From the NCBI GenBank assembly GCA_021827255.1, contig JAKAWO010000037.1, positions 1 to 14,789 of the forward strand: a stretch of 14,789 nucleotides of DNA. Direction: 5' to 3'. Under the pieces are notes generated by a model that saw only the letters and a program-made list of their open reading frames with translations, did no database searches and had not been told where the DNA came from. This document shows positions 1 to 7,828 of the stretch, piece after piece (position 1 is the stretch's first letter; every line of letters begins with the position of its first letter). Source of the stretch: Acidobacteriota bacterium. Its GTDB lineage: Bacteria; Acidobacteriota; Terriglobia; UBA7540. A program made the position numbers and the translations under genes.

Positions 1-1
1 G

Positions 2-301
2 CGTCGCACCCAAACGCATATCTTCCTCTGCGCCCTGGCTTACCCTCTGCTGGTGGCGATCGAGAAGCACTTTCTGGATCAGGGCGTGCATACCTCGGGG
101 TGGACCCTGCGCCAGCAACTCAGCACGCATCAGGTCATCACCGTGGCGCTGCCGACCACCGGCGGCCGAGTCCTGAAAATCCGCCAGGGGACGACTCCGG
201 AGCGCGCGCCCAGGGCCATCTACGCGACCCTGAAGATCCTGGCGGAAGTCATGAAGCCGGTCAAGACCTGGCATGAGGCGAGCCCCCTAGTGACGGAATG
301 A
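2..301 (+). mobile_element. IS1634-like (IS4-group) transposase, C-terminal part only
   Basis: The frame is open from base 2 to a TGA at 299-301 and gives 99 residues; the N-terminal part lies outside the window. It resembles the C-terminal tail of IS1634/IS4-group DDE transposases: a helix beginning RRTQTHIFLCALAYPLLVAI, corresponding to the region around the last catalytic acid where the chain re-enters the RNase H-like core, then a segment with QLSTHQVITVALPTTGG, and a short basic end. This is recognition by motif memory, not a search. The known role is cut-and-paste transposition of its own element. Whether the full gene is intact cannot be judged here. The next 140 bases (302-440) hold no gene I can support, and I could not locate a terminal inverted repeat. 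Confidence 0.72.
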
Positions 302-440
302 AAACGCCAGCCCATGCCAACAAAGCCTCTCGCTCAGCCAAGCGCGGAAGTTCGGTTAGCGGACCTTTATGGGCCTCGCGCGCGGCGGCAGCTTCTTCTC
401 ATCGAGTGTTAAGAACCGGGCTTCGAGGGGGATCGAGCGG

Positions 441-1571
441 CTACGGATTGTCCGCCGGCGCCAAAACCCAGCGGTTTTTTTTGAGGAAGTCTTCGATCAA
501 ACCCATGTCAGCCGCGTCGCAAAGGATCAGGCGGCAGAGCTCCTCTGCCCGGCCCACACGCGGATCGGCCTTGGCCGCTTCCCGATAGGCCAGTTGAGCT
601 TCTCGCCGGTGTTTCTCCTGCCACAAGGCCAAGGCTTGCAGCGCCAGTGAGCCTGCCGAGCGAGGGTCGGCCGACAAGGCCTCAGCGCACTCGGCGAGCG
701 CAGCGGCGGTTTGGCGCTGTTTCCAGAACGCCAGCGCCATGATCCGGTGTCCCGCTGAGGCATGGGGATGCCCCGCAATGAGCGACGAGGCTATTTTCTG
801 CGCCCCGGCCAAGTTCCCTTGTCGAAGAAACGTCAGCCCCAACTCCTCCTGCGCCGGAAGGAAATCCGGATGGGCCGTTGACACTTGGGCCAGTATTTTT
901 GAGGCCCGCGCGGCCTGGCCCGCTCCCAACATTAGCTTCGCCATCTCAAATTCCGCTTCCCAATCGGCGGGATTCAAAGCCACAGCCCTTTCAAGGAGCT
1001 GGCGAGCTCGGGCGCCGTTACCGGATTGGAGCTCGAGCCGGGCGAGTGGAACGTAGGCCGCTTCCAGGCTGGGCGACGCTTGTATCGCCCTTTCGAAATA
1101 CTTCGCCGCATCTTTCTTCCTGTGCTCGAATAAATAAATCTCACCCAGCCCGAAGTCTGCCACCCCGCAAGCCGGATCGAGGCCGAGCGCGGTCATAAAT
1201 TGAGTTTGAGAGCCAGCTTCATCTCCGGTTTTGAGGAGCGCGAGACCGATCTCCGCGCGCGCCAAAGCCTGCTCGCCGCGAGAAGTTGCAAGGCTGAGAG
1301 CTTTATTTGCTTGCGTCAACGCCCGGCGAGGGTGATTCGCCGCCAGTTCTCCGTTGGCCAACGCGAGTCGCAGGGAAAAATCCTGCGGATGGGTCGCCAC
1401 CGCTCGTTCGATAGCCTTCCGCGATGTCGGCGCAGGGGCAGACGACATGGCGTTTGGCGGCTGCGCCGCGCCCCATCCTGTGGCCGCGCGGAATGCCAGC
1501 AAAACTGTGAACGTCAGCCACAGCGCCCACCGGGTGCATTCGGTGGCATCCAATCGGCTGAGCGCGGGCAT
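441..1571 (-). CDS. Tetratricopeptide-repeat protein with N-terminal signal/anchor
   Basis: A 376-residue TPR protein. After a short basic N-terminus, residues about 14-36 are hydrophobic (WALWLTFTVLLAFRAATGWG), a signal peptide or uncleaved anchor, so the chain should be exported to the periplasm or outer face of the inner membrane. From about residue 55 to the end it is a series of helix-turn-helix repeats with the TPR spacing of small and large residues (for example AARYFERA-type and ARQLLERAVALNPADWEAEFE helices). No enzymatic domain is visible, so it is probably a scaffold. The frame stays open upstream to 1892, but I chose the ATG at 1571 because the upstream part overlaps the OB-fold gene in another frame and because 1571 puts the hydrophobic segment at the N-terminus. 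It lies 4 nt downstream of that gene's stop, so the two are probably co-transcribed. The ribosome binding site is weak, suggesting coupling. The specific partner is unknown. Confidence 0.8.
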   Translation of the reverse strand: MPALSRLDATECTRWALWLTFTVLLAFRAATGWGAAQPPNAMSSAPAPTSRKAIERAVATHPQDFSLRLALANGELAANHPRRALTQANKALSLATSRGEQALARAEIGLALLKTGDEAGSQTQFMTALGLDPACGVADFGLGEIYLFEHRKKDAAKYFERAIQASPSLEAAYVPLARLELQSGNGARARQLLERAVALNPADWEAEFEMAKLMLGAGQAARASKILAQVSTAHPDFLPAQEELGLTFLRQGNLAGAQKIASSLIAGHPHASAGHRIMALAFWKQRQTAAALAECAEALSADPRSAGSLALQALALWQEKHRREAQLAYREAAKADPRVGRAEELCRLILCDAADMGLIEDFLKKNRWVLAPADNP

Positions 1572-1575
1572 CGGA

Positions 1576-2007
1576 TTAATGTGCCAAGCGGATTTGCTTT
1601 GGATCATGGATGACAATCTCCGCGCGACCGCCATACGTGACGATTTGCCCGACAATTTCAATTTCATGTCCTTCGAGCGCGCCCAGGTTCCCAAACCGGG
1701 GCCGGTCCGGGCCAAAGATGACCGTGCTGAAAGGGCACTGCCGGTAATCCTGGCAAAAATCCAGAAACGTATTGCCGGAACGAGAGGTAAAGACTCGAAG
1801 AACCCTTCCGGAAACGCACCCGTTCTCGCCGGTATGTCGGCTGGCCTGGCGGAAATCAACGCATCCGCCGGTCCCAGCCGGTGACGCGCCAAAACCTGAA
1901 ATGCGTCTCTCCGATTGCTTGAGTCCGTAACGATAGGCGACCAGGGCGCCGAGCGTGGCGGCGGACACAGCTACGAGCGCGATGACGGCAATCTGCCTAC
2001 GCGGCAT
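1576..2007 (-). CDS. Exported OB-fold (nucleic-acid-binding-type fold) protein, membrane-anchored
   Basis: A 143-residue protein. Residues about 5-27 (QIAVIALVAVSAATLGALVA) form a signal anchor. Residues about 55-141 match the small OB-fold family seen in many environmental bacteria: HTGENG near 58-63, a beta strand GRVLRVF, then NTFLDF at 79-84, STVIFGPDRPRFG at 94-106, and LEGHEIEIVGQI leading to the closing strand RAEIVIHDPKQI. The fold is nucleic-acid-binding in other contexts, but an exported copy need not bind nucleic acid. Four cysteines (49, 64, 85, 91) could form disulfides after export. The ATG at 2007 has GGGAG four bases upstream. The TPR gene follows after 4 nt, pointing to a two-gene unit. 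Function unknown; an envelope or secretion role is only inferred. Confidence 0.8.
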   Translation of the reverse strand: MPRRQIAVIALVAVSAATLGALVAYRYGLKQSERRISGFGASPAGTGGCVDFRQASRHTGENGCVSGRVLRVFTSRSGNTFLDFCQDYRQCPFSTVIFGPDRPRFGNLGALEGHEIEIVGQIVTYGGRAEIVIHDPKQIRLAH

Positions 2008-2052
2008 TTCACTCCCGGGCGGTTGGCCTCCAAGTCGCGAGCGCCTTGGGCG

Positions 2053-2061
2053 AGTATATCA
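2053..2061 (-). promoter_or_regulatory. Candidate extended -10 promoter for the OB-fold/TPR pair
   Basis: On the minus strand the bases read TGATATACT, which is an extended -10 (TGn followed by TATACT, one mismatch to TATAAT). No good -35 lies at the usual distance, but extended -10 promoters tolerate that. Transcription would start near 2046, giving a leader of about 40 nt before the ATG at 2007. Confidence 0.35.
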
Positions 2062-2361
2062 GGGGAAGGAGAGAAGGCGGACTGTTGAAGAACATTGAAT
2101 AGCCTGGGCATACCGTATCCCCCATGCGCAATTGATGGGCGCGAGGGCCGTCGAGTTCCCGGGGGGCATTCCCGACACCTGCCGCGGCCGCGAAAATTCG
2201 CTTCAAGATGCTGCGAGGTCCACTCCGCGCCGGTGGGCATTAATTGGGAAGGCTCCCGGCTGGAATTGCGAGGATCGATCTCTGCGCGTGTTTTAAGGTC
2301 GCCCAAGGGGAGGCGCCGCCGCGCGTCTGCCCTTCTCGTCCTGAGTTCTTGCCGCTCATCT
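2062..2361. other. Intergenic stretch between GH57 stop and the OB-fold gene promoter, no gene seen
   Basis: About 300 bases. Several overlapping frames are open on both strands, but none has a convincing start, ribosome binding site or recognisable protein, and the composition is that of leftover high-GC DNA. No tRNA or hairpin followed by a T-run was found. It separates GH57 from the OB-fold/TPR pair, which suggests that they are independent transcription units. Confidence 0.5.
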
Positions 2362-4509
2362 TCAAAGTTGCGCGATTTCCATTCGCAGGCTGCTGGCAAA
2401 GTTCTGCCAAGGCGCGGGATCAATTTTCCACACCGCCAGAATGGCGGAGCCTTGATAGACGCTCTCAAATCCGCCTTCCGATTGCGACACCGTCTCGATG
2501 GGTGTCACCCACCAGCGGCAACGCGGCTGCCCGGCTAGCGTGATGCGCACTTTTTGCCACTCATCTACGATTTCGAGCTGATCGGATTCGATTTCACCCT
2601 TGAAGGCGAGCGGCCGTCGCACGCCACGCGCCGCGAAATAGCGGTCGGGGGCGTTCGGCGCCAGCAGATTGAAAACCAGCTCGAGCCCGAGAGCCAGGGG
2701 GGCAGGGCAGGCGGATCGCATGGCCATCGAGGAGCGGCACTCAAGCTGCCAGCCGCCTTCGAGCGCCTGGCTGGAAAGGCTTTTCCGCGCCTCAAAAGGC
2801 CAATCGGAGCCATTGATCCAAAGCACCGCGCGGCTGCGCAATTCGATGGTGGAGGGCTCTTTCGGCTGCGTCGAGGTTTCCCATGCGCCAGCCGCCAGCT
2901 CGGCAATCTCTGCTAGTTCCAGATCCTGGAAACTCTGCCACGCCCGGTTAATCGGGAAGACATAGGTGCGAAAGCCGCGCCGTGGATAGCGGTCGTATTT
3001 GAGCAGCGCTTCCAGATGAGGGCCTTTGCTTTGGATAATATCGTGGATCGAGGCGGGCCCTTCGCGCGCCGTCTGGCCGGAGGTCGCCGCCTGCCGCAGC
3101 AGGTCGTGGTAAGCTTCCGGCCGCCGCATCATGGAATTGATCAGCTCCACGTCGCAGGGCTTGAAGCGCATGCTAGAGACCGTCCCTCCATCGGCGGGAT
3201 GGACGGTCATCGCGTAGCAAGGATGCTCGGCCAGAATTTCCTCTCGGCCGTCGGCGTCAAAATCCTTGCGGGTGATGCGAGCGCGGCCGGCCTCCGCGCG
3301 CTCCAGCTTGTCGAGCAGCGATTCGGCCTGAATCAGATTTCTCAGCACGGCGCTGCGCAGGTGCGGCGCGTAAAGTCCGCCAAAAACGCCGTGCCAGTAG
3401 GCGTCATTGCACTGGCTGGCCAACAGACGGTCTTCGGCTTGGTCGAGCAAAGTGCCGGCGCGCGCGTCGTCACCGGCGGTTTGACGCGCCGTTTCGATTT
3501 TCCCGCTGACCTGGAGCATCAATTTGTGCATTTGATTGGCTTCGGAATACCGAGCCAGAAAGTTGCGCCAGATCCCGCCGCGAAGGAAGCGCCGGAACCG
3601 CTCGCCGTCCGCCAGGCGTTCGCTTTCCTCCAAGCATGCTTTCAACTCGCGCGCGGCGCGTGGGGGCAGCGCCCACTCCATCATTTCAGCGTAAGAAGCC
3701 GTCGGCAAATAAACCCGTCCGAGCGGTTCGTGCGCCGTCAAATACGCGCTGGGCGTCGTGGTTTCAAGCCAGTCGCCGGCGTTCTCGAGAGCACGGAAGA
3801 ATCTTTCCAGCCAGCCGTTCGTGTAACAGTGGTCGTAGGTTCCCGGCCAGACGCCGAACTTTTCGCAATCGTCTCCGAAGGTAAACAGCCGGCTCTGCAG
3901 GTTCAATCCCTCCCGCAGGATTCCCAGGGTTTCCTCCGGCTCCCGGAAAGGGATCGTGTACCGCAGAGATTTGAGGCTGGGAATCAAGCGGAGCGTATGG
4001 CCTGCTTCTTCGGTGACATAATCGCCGTGCAGATCGGGCGCCTCCAGCCCTGCCGCCAGAAAATGCGTGTCGTCGAGAGCCGCGTATTCAACCCCCGCCT
4101 CCGCCAGCGGCCGTGCGAGCGTCGGCTCCCACACCCGCTCGGTGATCCATGCGCCGGACGGAGAACTTCCCAAGTGGCGCCGGAGAAACTCCGAAAGCTT
4201 GCGAAGCTGGGTGATCTTGTCGCGGTCGGGAATGGCCGTCAGAATTGGCTCGTAGTAGCCACCGCCTACCATTTCCACTTGCCGCACATTCACCAGCCGG
4301 CCTACCTCATCAAAGTATTCCGCGTGGCGGCTCTCAATCCACTCCAGCAGGCTGCCGGAAAAGTGCAGGCTCAGCCGAATCTTCGGATGCTGGGCAAGCT
4401 TCCGCACAAAGGGCAGGTAAGACTTCCGATAGGCCTCTTCCACCACGTGATCAAAATTCCCCACGGGCTGGTGAGCATGAACGATCATGGCCAGCATGAC
4501 CCGCTTCAA
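2362..4509 (-). CDS. GH57 4-alpha-glucanotransferase / alpha-amylase-type glycoside hydrolase
   Basis: A 715-residue retaining enzyme of glycoside hydrolase family 57 that would cleave and transfer alpha-1,4-glucan chains. No signal peptide is present, so it should act in the cytoplasm on glycogen or maltodextrin. Family regions appear in order: HAHQPVGNF (HQP at 13-15), GGGYYEPI at about 82-89, WITERVWEP with the presumed nucleophile E124, and FTFGDDCEKFGVW with the presumed acid/base D213 or D214. These positions nearly coincide with E123 and D214 of the Thermococcus litoralis 4-alpha-glucanotransferase. The second half corresponds to the DUF1925 helical region and the C-terminal DUF1926 beta-sandwich. 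The length fits the family. An upstream ATG at 4560 is open, but TTG at 4509 is preferred: it has GGGAGGGAG just upstream and gives the family N-terminus (M)KRVMLAMIVHAHQP. Transferase versus amylase cannot be settled from sequence; transferase is favoured. Confidence 0.93.
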   Translation of the reverse strand: MKRVMLAMIVHAHQPVGNFDHVVEEAYRKSYLPFVRKLAQHPKIRLSLHFSGSLLEWIESRHAEYFDEVGRLVNVRQVEMVGGGYYEPILTAIPDRDKITQLRKLSEFLRRHLGSSPSGAWITERVWEPTLARPLAEAGVEYAALDDTHFLAAGLEAPDLHGDYVTEEAGHTLRLIPSLKSLRYTIPFREPEETLGILREGLNLQSRLFTFGDDCEKFGVWPGTYDHCYTNGWLERFFRALENAGDWLETTTPSAYLTAHEPLGRVYLPTASYAEMMEWALPPRAARELKACLEESERLADGERFRRFLRGGIWRNFLARYSEANQMHKLMLQVSGKIETARQTAGDDARAGTLLDQAEDRLLASQCNDAYWHGVFGGLYAPHLRSAVLRNLIQAESLLDKLERAEAGRARITRKDFDADGREEILAEHPCYAMTVHPADGGTVSSMRFKPCDVELINSMMRRPEAYHDLLRQAATSGQTAREGPASIHDIIQSKGPHLEALLKYDRYPRRGFRTYVFPINRAWQSFQDLELAEIAELAAGAWETSTQPKEPSTIELRSRAVLWINGSDWPFEARKSLSSQALEGGWQLECRSSMAMRSACPAPLALGLELVFNLLAPNAPDRYFAARGVRRPLAFKGEIESDQLEIVDEWQKVRITLAGQPRCRWWVTPIETVSQSEGGFESVYQGSAILAVWKIDPAPWQNFASSLRMEIAQL

Positions 4510-4513
4510 AGTG

Positions 4514-4522
4514 CTCCCTCCC
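4514..4522 (-). promoter_or_regulatory. Ribosome binding site deciding the TTG start of GH57
   Basis: The minus strand reads GGGAGGGAG and then CACT before the TTG at 4509. The GGGAGG core sits 7 nt from TTG, an optimal distance, but 19 nt from the next ATG (4497) and downstream of the ATG at 4560. It therefore selects the TTG codon. Confidence 0.75.
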
Positions 4523-4608
4523 AGAACGGACCGGCCATCACGCCTGCTCCTTGCCGTCAAGGATTGCCGGAGCAGCCCGGCTCTTTTAGCCCATCCTCGT
4601 TGCTGGCT

Positions 4609-4637
4609 AGGATAAAATGAAAGTCGCCTTCTGTCAG
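4609..4637 (-). promoter_or_regulatory. Sigma70-type promoter for GH57
   Basis: On the minus strand CTGACA (4637-4632, five of six matches to TTGACA) is followed by exactly 17 nt and TATCCT (4614-4609, four of six matches to TATAAT). Transcription would start near 4602, leaving a leader of about 90 nt before the TTG at 4509. The ATG at 4560 would lie inside this leader. The same TATCCT -10 occurs in the promoter ahead of the DUF1385-prfA operon. Confidence 0.55.
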
Positions 4638-4795
4638 CACGAATCGGACAGGGCGGCGAGCGCGGCGTTGGGCGAGAGGCAGCAGGAGGCCCGGGCTGAC
4701 ATCGAACCTTTAGGGCGGAGAGCCAGGGCCATCAAGCCGCTGACGCCGCCACACGAGTCGGGAGGGCCGGGGCGAAATCGTCTTAAGAGAAAACT

Positions 4796-5941
4796 TTGGA
4801 CCTTTCATCCTTACTCTCGTACTGCCAGGCCGAACTTCCCGCCCTGCTGCGCTGCCTGTGCCAGGCCGTCGAGATTGAGTCGCCGAGCCACTCCAAGCCC
4901 GCCGTGGACCGCATGGCCGGTTTTTTTGCCCGCCAATTTCAGCGCCAAGGCGCCCGCGTCCGGCTGCTTCCCCATCCCGTCGCAGGCTCGGCTTTGCTGG
5001 CTGAATTTTGGAGCGCGCGCCCTGCGAAGCGCTCCAGGCCCCTCCTGGTTCTGGGGCACCTCGACACCGTGTGGGAGATCGGCACCCTGCAGCGGATGCC
5101 CTTTCGAATTCGCGCCGGCCGGGCTTACGGCCCCGGCATCCTGGACATGAAATCGGGAATCGTTTGCGGCCTCTGGGCTGTCCGATCGCTTCAAGCGGCG
5201 GCGATAAAGCCTTCCGCTCCGGTGCGGTTCTTCCTCAATTCGGATGAAGAGACCGGCAGCCAGGCCTTCCGCCGCGAAATCGAGCGGGAAGCCCGATCCG
5301 CGCGCGGCGTGTTGGTGCTCGAGCCGGCCGCGGCCGGCGGAGCCCTCAAGACGGCGCGCAAGGGGGTGGGTGAGTTTCAGATCATTGCTCGCGGTCGGTC
5401 CTCCCACGCGGGAATCAGTCCAGAATCCGGGGTCAATGCCATTGTTGAACTGGCCCGGCAAATTCTGCGTCTCGAAACGTTCACCCAGCCGCGCCTCGGT
5501 CTCACGCTGAACGCCGGCGTCATTGAGGGGGGTACGCGGTCCAACGTTGTCCCGGAATTCGCGCGCGTTCAAGTGGACGTGCGCATCCCGCGCCTCCGCG
5601 ACGCCGCGCTCATCGAGCGCAAAATCTCCGGCCTCAAGCCTGTTCATCCTGAAGCGCGACTTGAAATCACCGGCGGCATCCATCGTCCGCCGATGGAGCG
5701 CAGAATGGCGGCCGCGCTTTGGCGGCAGGCCCGTGAGCTCGGCCGCGAACTGGGCGTGAAGATTGAGGAAGCTTCGACCGGAGGAGGGTCAGACGGCAAT
5801 TTCACCGCTGCGCTCGGCGTTCCCACGCTCGATGGTCTTGGCGGCGTCGGCGGTGGCGCCCACGCCCGCAACGAGCACGTCGTGATCCAGGAACTTCCTC
5901 GGCGCGCCGCGCTCCTCGCCGCCCTCATGGCCACCGTCTAG
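4796..5941 (+). CDS. M20 family metallopeptidase, carboxypeptidase G2 (glutamate carboxypeptidase)-like
   Basis: A 381-residue dizinc hydrolase of the M20 clan. The metal and catalytic residues of carboxypeptidase G2 are all visible: H88 in LVLGHLDTVWE with D90 as catalytic partner, bridging D117 in YGPGILDMKSG, general base E151 followed by E152 in NSDEETGS, E176 in VLEPAAAGG, and H356 in GGGAHARNEH. The dimerisation/lid domain lies at about 188-295 (GRSSHAGISPESGVNAIVEL). CPG2 relatives remove C-terminal glutamate from folate-type or peptide substrates, but the family also holds other amidases and dipeptidases, so the substrate is unknown. Pseudomonas CPG2 is exported; this copy has no signal peptide and should be cytoplasmic. 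The start is a TTG at 4796, with an in-frame stop four codons upstream and only a weak AAGAGA ribosome site. It is divergent from GH57 and convergent with the glycosyltransferase. Confidence 0.9.
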   Translation: MDLSSLLSYCQAELPALLRCLCQAVEIESPSHSKPAVDRMAGFFARQFQRQGARVRLLPHPVAGSALLAEFWSARPAKRSRPLLVLGHLDTVWEIGTLQRMPFRIRAGRAYGPGILDMKSGIVCGLWAVRSLQAAAIKPSAPVRFFLNSDEETGSQAFRREIEREARSARGVLVLEPAAAGGALKTARKGVGEFQIIARGRSSHAGISPESGVNAIVELARQILRLETFTQPRLGLTLNAGVIEGGTRSNVVPEFARVQVDVRIPRLRDAALIERKISGLKPVHPEARLEITGGIHRPPMERRMAAALWRQARELGRELGVKIEEASTGGGSDGNFTAALGVPTLDGLGGVGGGAHARNEHVVIQELPRRAALLAALMATV

Positions 5942-5976
5942 CCGAACGCCACAAGCGCGGGCTCCCAAGCATCCTG

Positions 5977-7170
5977 TTAGGTGGGAGGGGGCGGATACAT
6001 GCGGTCCTTCCAGCGGATGCCGGGGCCGGCAAGGGTCAAGACGGCGGAGGTTACGGCGGCGGCGGAATAGAACAGCGTGGCGAGGGGCAGGGCAAGCGCG
6101 TAAAGCGGGGAAAGGCCGCAAAAGGTGACGAGGGGGGCATAGACGACGACGCTGATGGCGGTGGTGACGGCAGCGAGGAGAAAGGTAGGGTCGTGGCGAA
6201 GCGGGATGCCGCGGGTGAAGGCGGCCAGAAGCAGGTAGAGGGCGGCAGCCCAAGGCAGGACGGCGGCTCCGAGGCCGACGACGAGGCCGGCGAAGATGTT
6301 GCGCAGTGAGAATCCGACGCCTTCAAAGGCGGTGCGCGCCAGTCCCTCAAACATCTCACGCCAGCCGTCATACATGCGAGTGTGAAAGAGGTCGCGGCCG
6401 ACGGCAATATGGATGGCGCGGCCATTGCGCTTGAACAACTGCGCCATGCGGAGGTCCTCGACGAGCGTGCCGCGCAACCGGGCGTAGCCGCCGAGGGCTC
6501 GGAGGTCGTCGCGGCGCATGAGCAGAAACGCTCCCACGCCGAGCGCGCAGCGGGACTTAGGATGGTTGACCAGACGGGGCGGGAAAGCCAAGGCGAGCAA
6601 AAAAGAAAATGCCGGCAGCACGGCTCTTTCGGCGAAGCAACTGAAGTCGAGCTGGGGAGTGATGGAAACAAGGCGCGCGCCGGTCTGGGAGGCGAGCGAA
6701 ACGGCAAGACGAAGCAGGGCCGGATGAACGACGACGTCGGCGTCGGTGGCCAGGACCCAGTCGCCGGTGACGGCGGTTTCGGCCAAGCTCAAAGCGTGGA
6801 CTTTGCCGCGCCAGCCGGGCGGCAGGCCGTGATTGTGGATCACCCGCAGGCGGCCACGCGCCTCCGGACGCCGAGCAAAGTCATCCGCGATGGAAGGCGT
6901 GGAGTCCGTGGAATCGTCGTCCACCAGGATGATTTCGTAATCGGGATAGTCCAGGTGGAGGAGCGAATCGAGAGCCGCGGGCAATGCCTTCTCTTCATTG
7001 CGCGCCGCAACGATAATCGAAACCCGAGGCGGGGGGTGGGGCATGGGCAAGGCCGTCGCGGGGCGCAGCACGCTCATGCCACGGGCGTTCCAAAACAGGA
7101 ACACACCCGCCCCAAGCCAAGCGACCAACACCATGAGGAGAACCAGTTGAAGAAGGTGCACTTCCATCAT
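5977..7170 (-). CDS. Membrane glycosyltransferase family 2 (HpnB/CrtQ-like)
   Basis: A 397-residue inverting glycosyltransferase. One N-terminal membrane helix (about 5-28) is followed by the cytoplasmic GT-A domain: VSIIVAARNEE at about 50-60, ILVDDDSTDST at 81-91, the metal/nucleotide-binding DAD at 143-145, the acceptor-side GVGAFLLMRRDDLRALGGY near 211-229 and EDLRM at 238-242, which carries the family's ED base motif. Three or so C-terminal membrane helices (about 292-380) and the closing GPGIRWKDRMY are typical of the HpnB (hopanoid-associated) and CrtQ (carotenoid) group. The acceptor is probably a lipid, but no hopanoid or carotenoid gene is in the window, so substrate naming would be a guess. 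ATG at 7170 is chosen; a TTG at 7179 and an ATG at 7167 are equally open and none has a clear ribosome site. The gene ends in a proline run encoded by a G-rich tract. Confidence 0.88.
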   Translation of the reverse strand: MMEVHLLQLVLLMVLVAWLGAGVFLFWNARGMSVLRPATALPMPHPPPRVSIIVAARNEEKALPAALDSLLHLDYPDYEIILVDDDSTDSTPSIADDFARRPEARGRLRVIHNHGLPPGWRGKVHALSLAETAVTGDWVLATDADVVVHPALLRLAVSLASQTGARLVSITPQLDFSCFAERAVLPAFSFLLALAFPPRLVNHPKSRCALGVGAFLLMRRDDLRALGGYARLRGTLVEDLRMAQLFKRNGRAIHIAVGRDLFHTRMYDGWREMFEGLARTAFEGVGFSLRNIFAGLVVGLGAAVLPWAAALYLLLAAFTRGIPLRHDPTFLLAAVTTAISVVVYAPLVTFCGLSPLYALALPLATLFYSAAAVTSAVLTLAGPGIRWKDRMYPPPPT

Positions 7171-7324
7171 CCATTTCAACTATAGAAGAACTCAGGGGAA
7201 CGCCACAAGCCGAAAGGCGATGGGCGGCTGAGAAGGCCAGGCGTCCGGGCGTCCGCGCAAGCGGCGCGGGCCATCGCCAATCCTGCGTGTTGGCCGGCGC
7301 AAGCGCCCCAAAACGGGACCGCCG

Positions 7325-7633
7325 CTAGCCCTTGCCGCGCGGCGGTCGCTGAGAGTGGCGGGTGATATAACGCGCCGGAGCCAAGGCTCGCTTTTTGGGC
7401 GTGGGGCGATCTGGGGCGGAGGTTGAAACCTTCGCCAGGACCTGGTCGAACGAGGAGGCGCGAGCTTTTGGAGGCTTCTTGGCAGCCGCCTTGCCCTTGA
7501 GATAAGGATGCTCGGTGAAGCAAGTCCGGCAGATGACTTTCGCCACACGGTTGTCGCGGAAGCTGGCGATATCATGGTTCAGCAGGAGCTTGCAGCGAGG
7601 GCAATAGTCATCAATCAGGTCGCCTAAACGCAC
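7325..7633 (-). CDS. Small zinc-ribbon protein with basic tail, function unknown
   Basis: A 102-residue protein with two CxxC pairs, C11-C14 (YCPRCK) and C35-C38 (ICRTCF), separated by about 20 residues: a likely structural zinc ribbon. The ribbon core (GDLIDDYCPRCKLLLNH) resembles a hypothetical-protein family that I recall from Acidobacteriota and Deltaproteobacteria. The remainder (about 47-102) is lysine, arginine and proline rich and low in complexity, so it is probably disordered and could contact nucleic acid. GTG at 7633 is preferred over the ATG at 7687 because it has GGAAAGG six to seven bases upstream, and because the promoter below would start transcription at about 7687. A regulatory or ribosome-associated role is speculation. 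Confidence 0.72.
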   Translation of the reverse strand: MRLGDLIDDYCPRCKLLLNHDIASFRDNRVAKVICRTCFTEHPYLKGKAAAKKPPKARASSFDQVLAKVSTSAPDRPTPKKRALAPARYITRHSQRPPRGKG

Positions 7634-7695
7634 GCGCCGCCCTTTCCGCACGCAGGACCTCGTCCATCCATCGGCAGGCCCCATCACGCAAGTGC

Positions 7696-7723
7696 ATTAT
7701 AGACGCCACAGGGGAAATTGCAA
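7696..7723 (-). promoter_or_regulatory. Sigma70-type promoter for the zinc-ribbon gene
   Basis: On the minus strand TTGCAA (7723-7718, four of six) is followed by a 16-nt spacer and a perfect TATAAT (7701-7696). The start of transcription would fall near 7688, giving a leader of about 55 nt before the GTG at 7633. Confidence 0.6.
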
Positions 7724-7828
7724 CCGAGGGACATCGCGTGGCCGGTCCTGCATTCGGCAGAAGCCGCGCGCCGCCTTCCGCCGAGGCGATTCTCGTTCGA
7801 CGCGCCGGGGACAGCGTGGCTCGCTGAA

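Noticed and set aside
298..650. Two overlapping plus-strand frames downstream of the left transposase fragment
   Set aside because: They overlap the end of the TPR gene and are rich in Ser/Arg/Ala with no domain or ribosome site.
1971..2468. 165-codon minus-strand frame across the GH57-OB-fold gap
   Set aside because: It overlaps both flanking genes in another frame, is Arg/Pro/Ser-rich and has no motif; treated as noncoding.
3016..4620. Open 534-codon frame on the plus strand opposite GH57
   Set aside because: It mirrors the GH57 gene in a GC-rich genome, has no recognisable domain, and its composition is that of an antisense shadow; the minus strand has intact family motifs.
5962..5987. 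Inverted repeat CTCCCA/TGGGAG between the M20 and glycosyltransferase stops, considered as a bidirectional terminator
   Set aside because: Only 6 bp with a 14-nt loop and no T-run on either strand.
5944..7210. A 13-base direct repeat (GAACGCCACAAGC) at 5944-5956 and 7198-7210 flanking the glycosyltransferase gene
   Set aside because: In a window of this size one or two exact 13-base matches are expected by chance, and there is no other sign of insertion such as inverted ends or a composition change.
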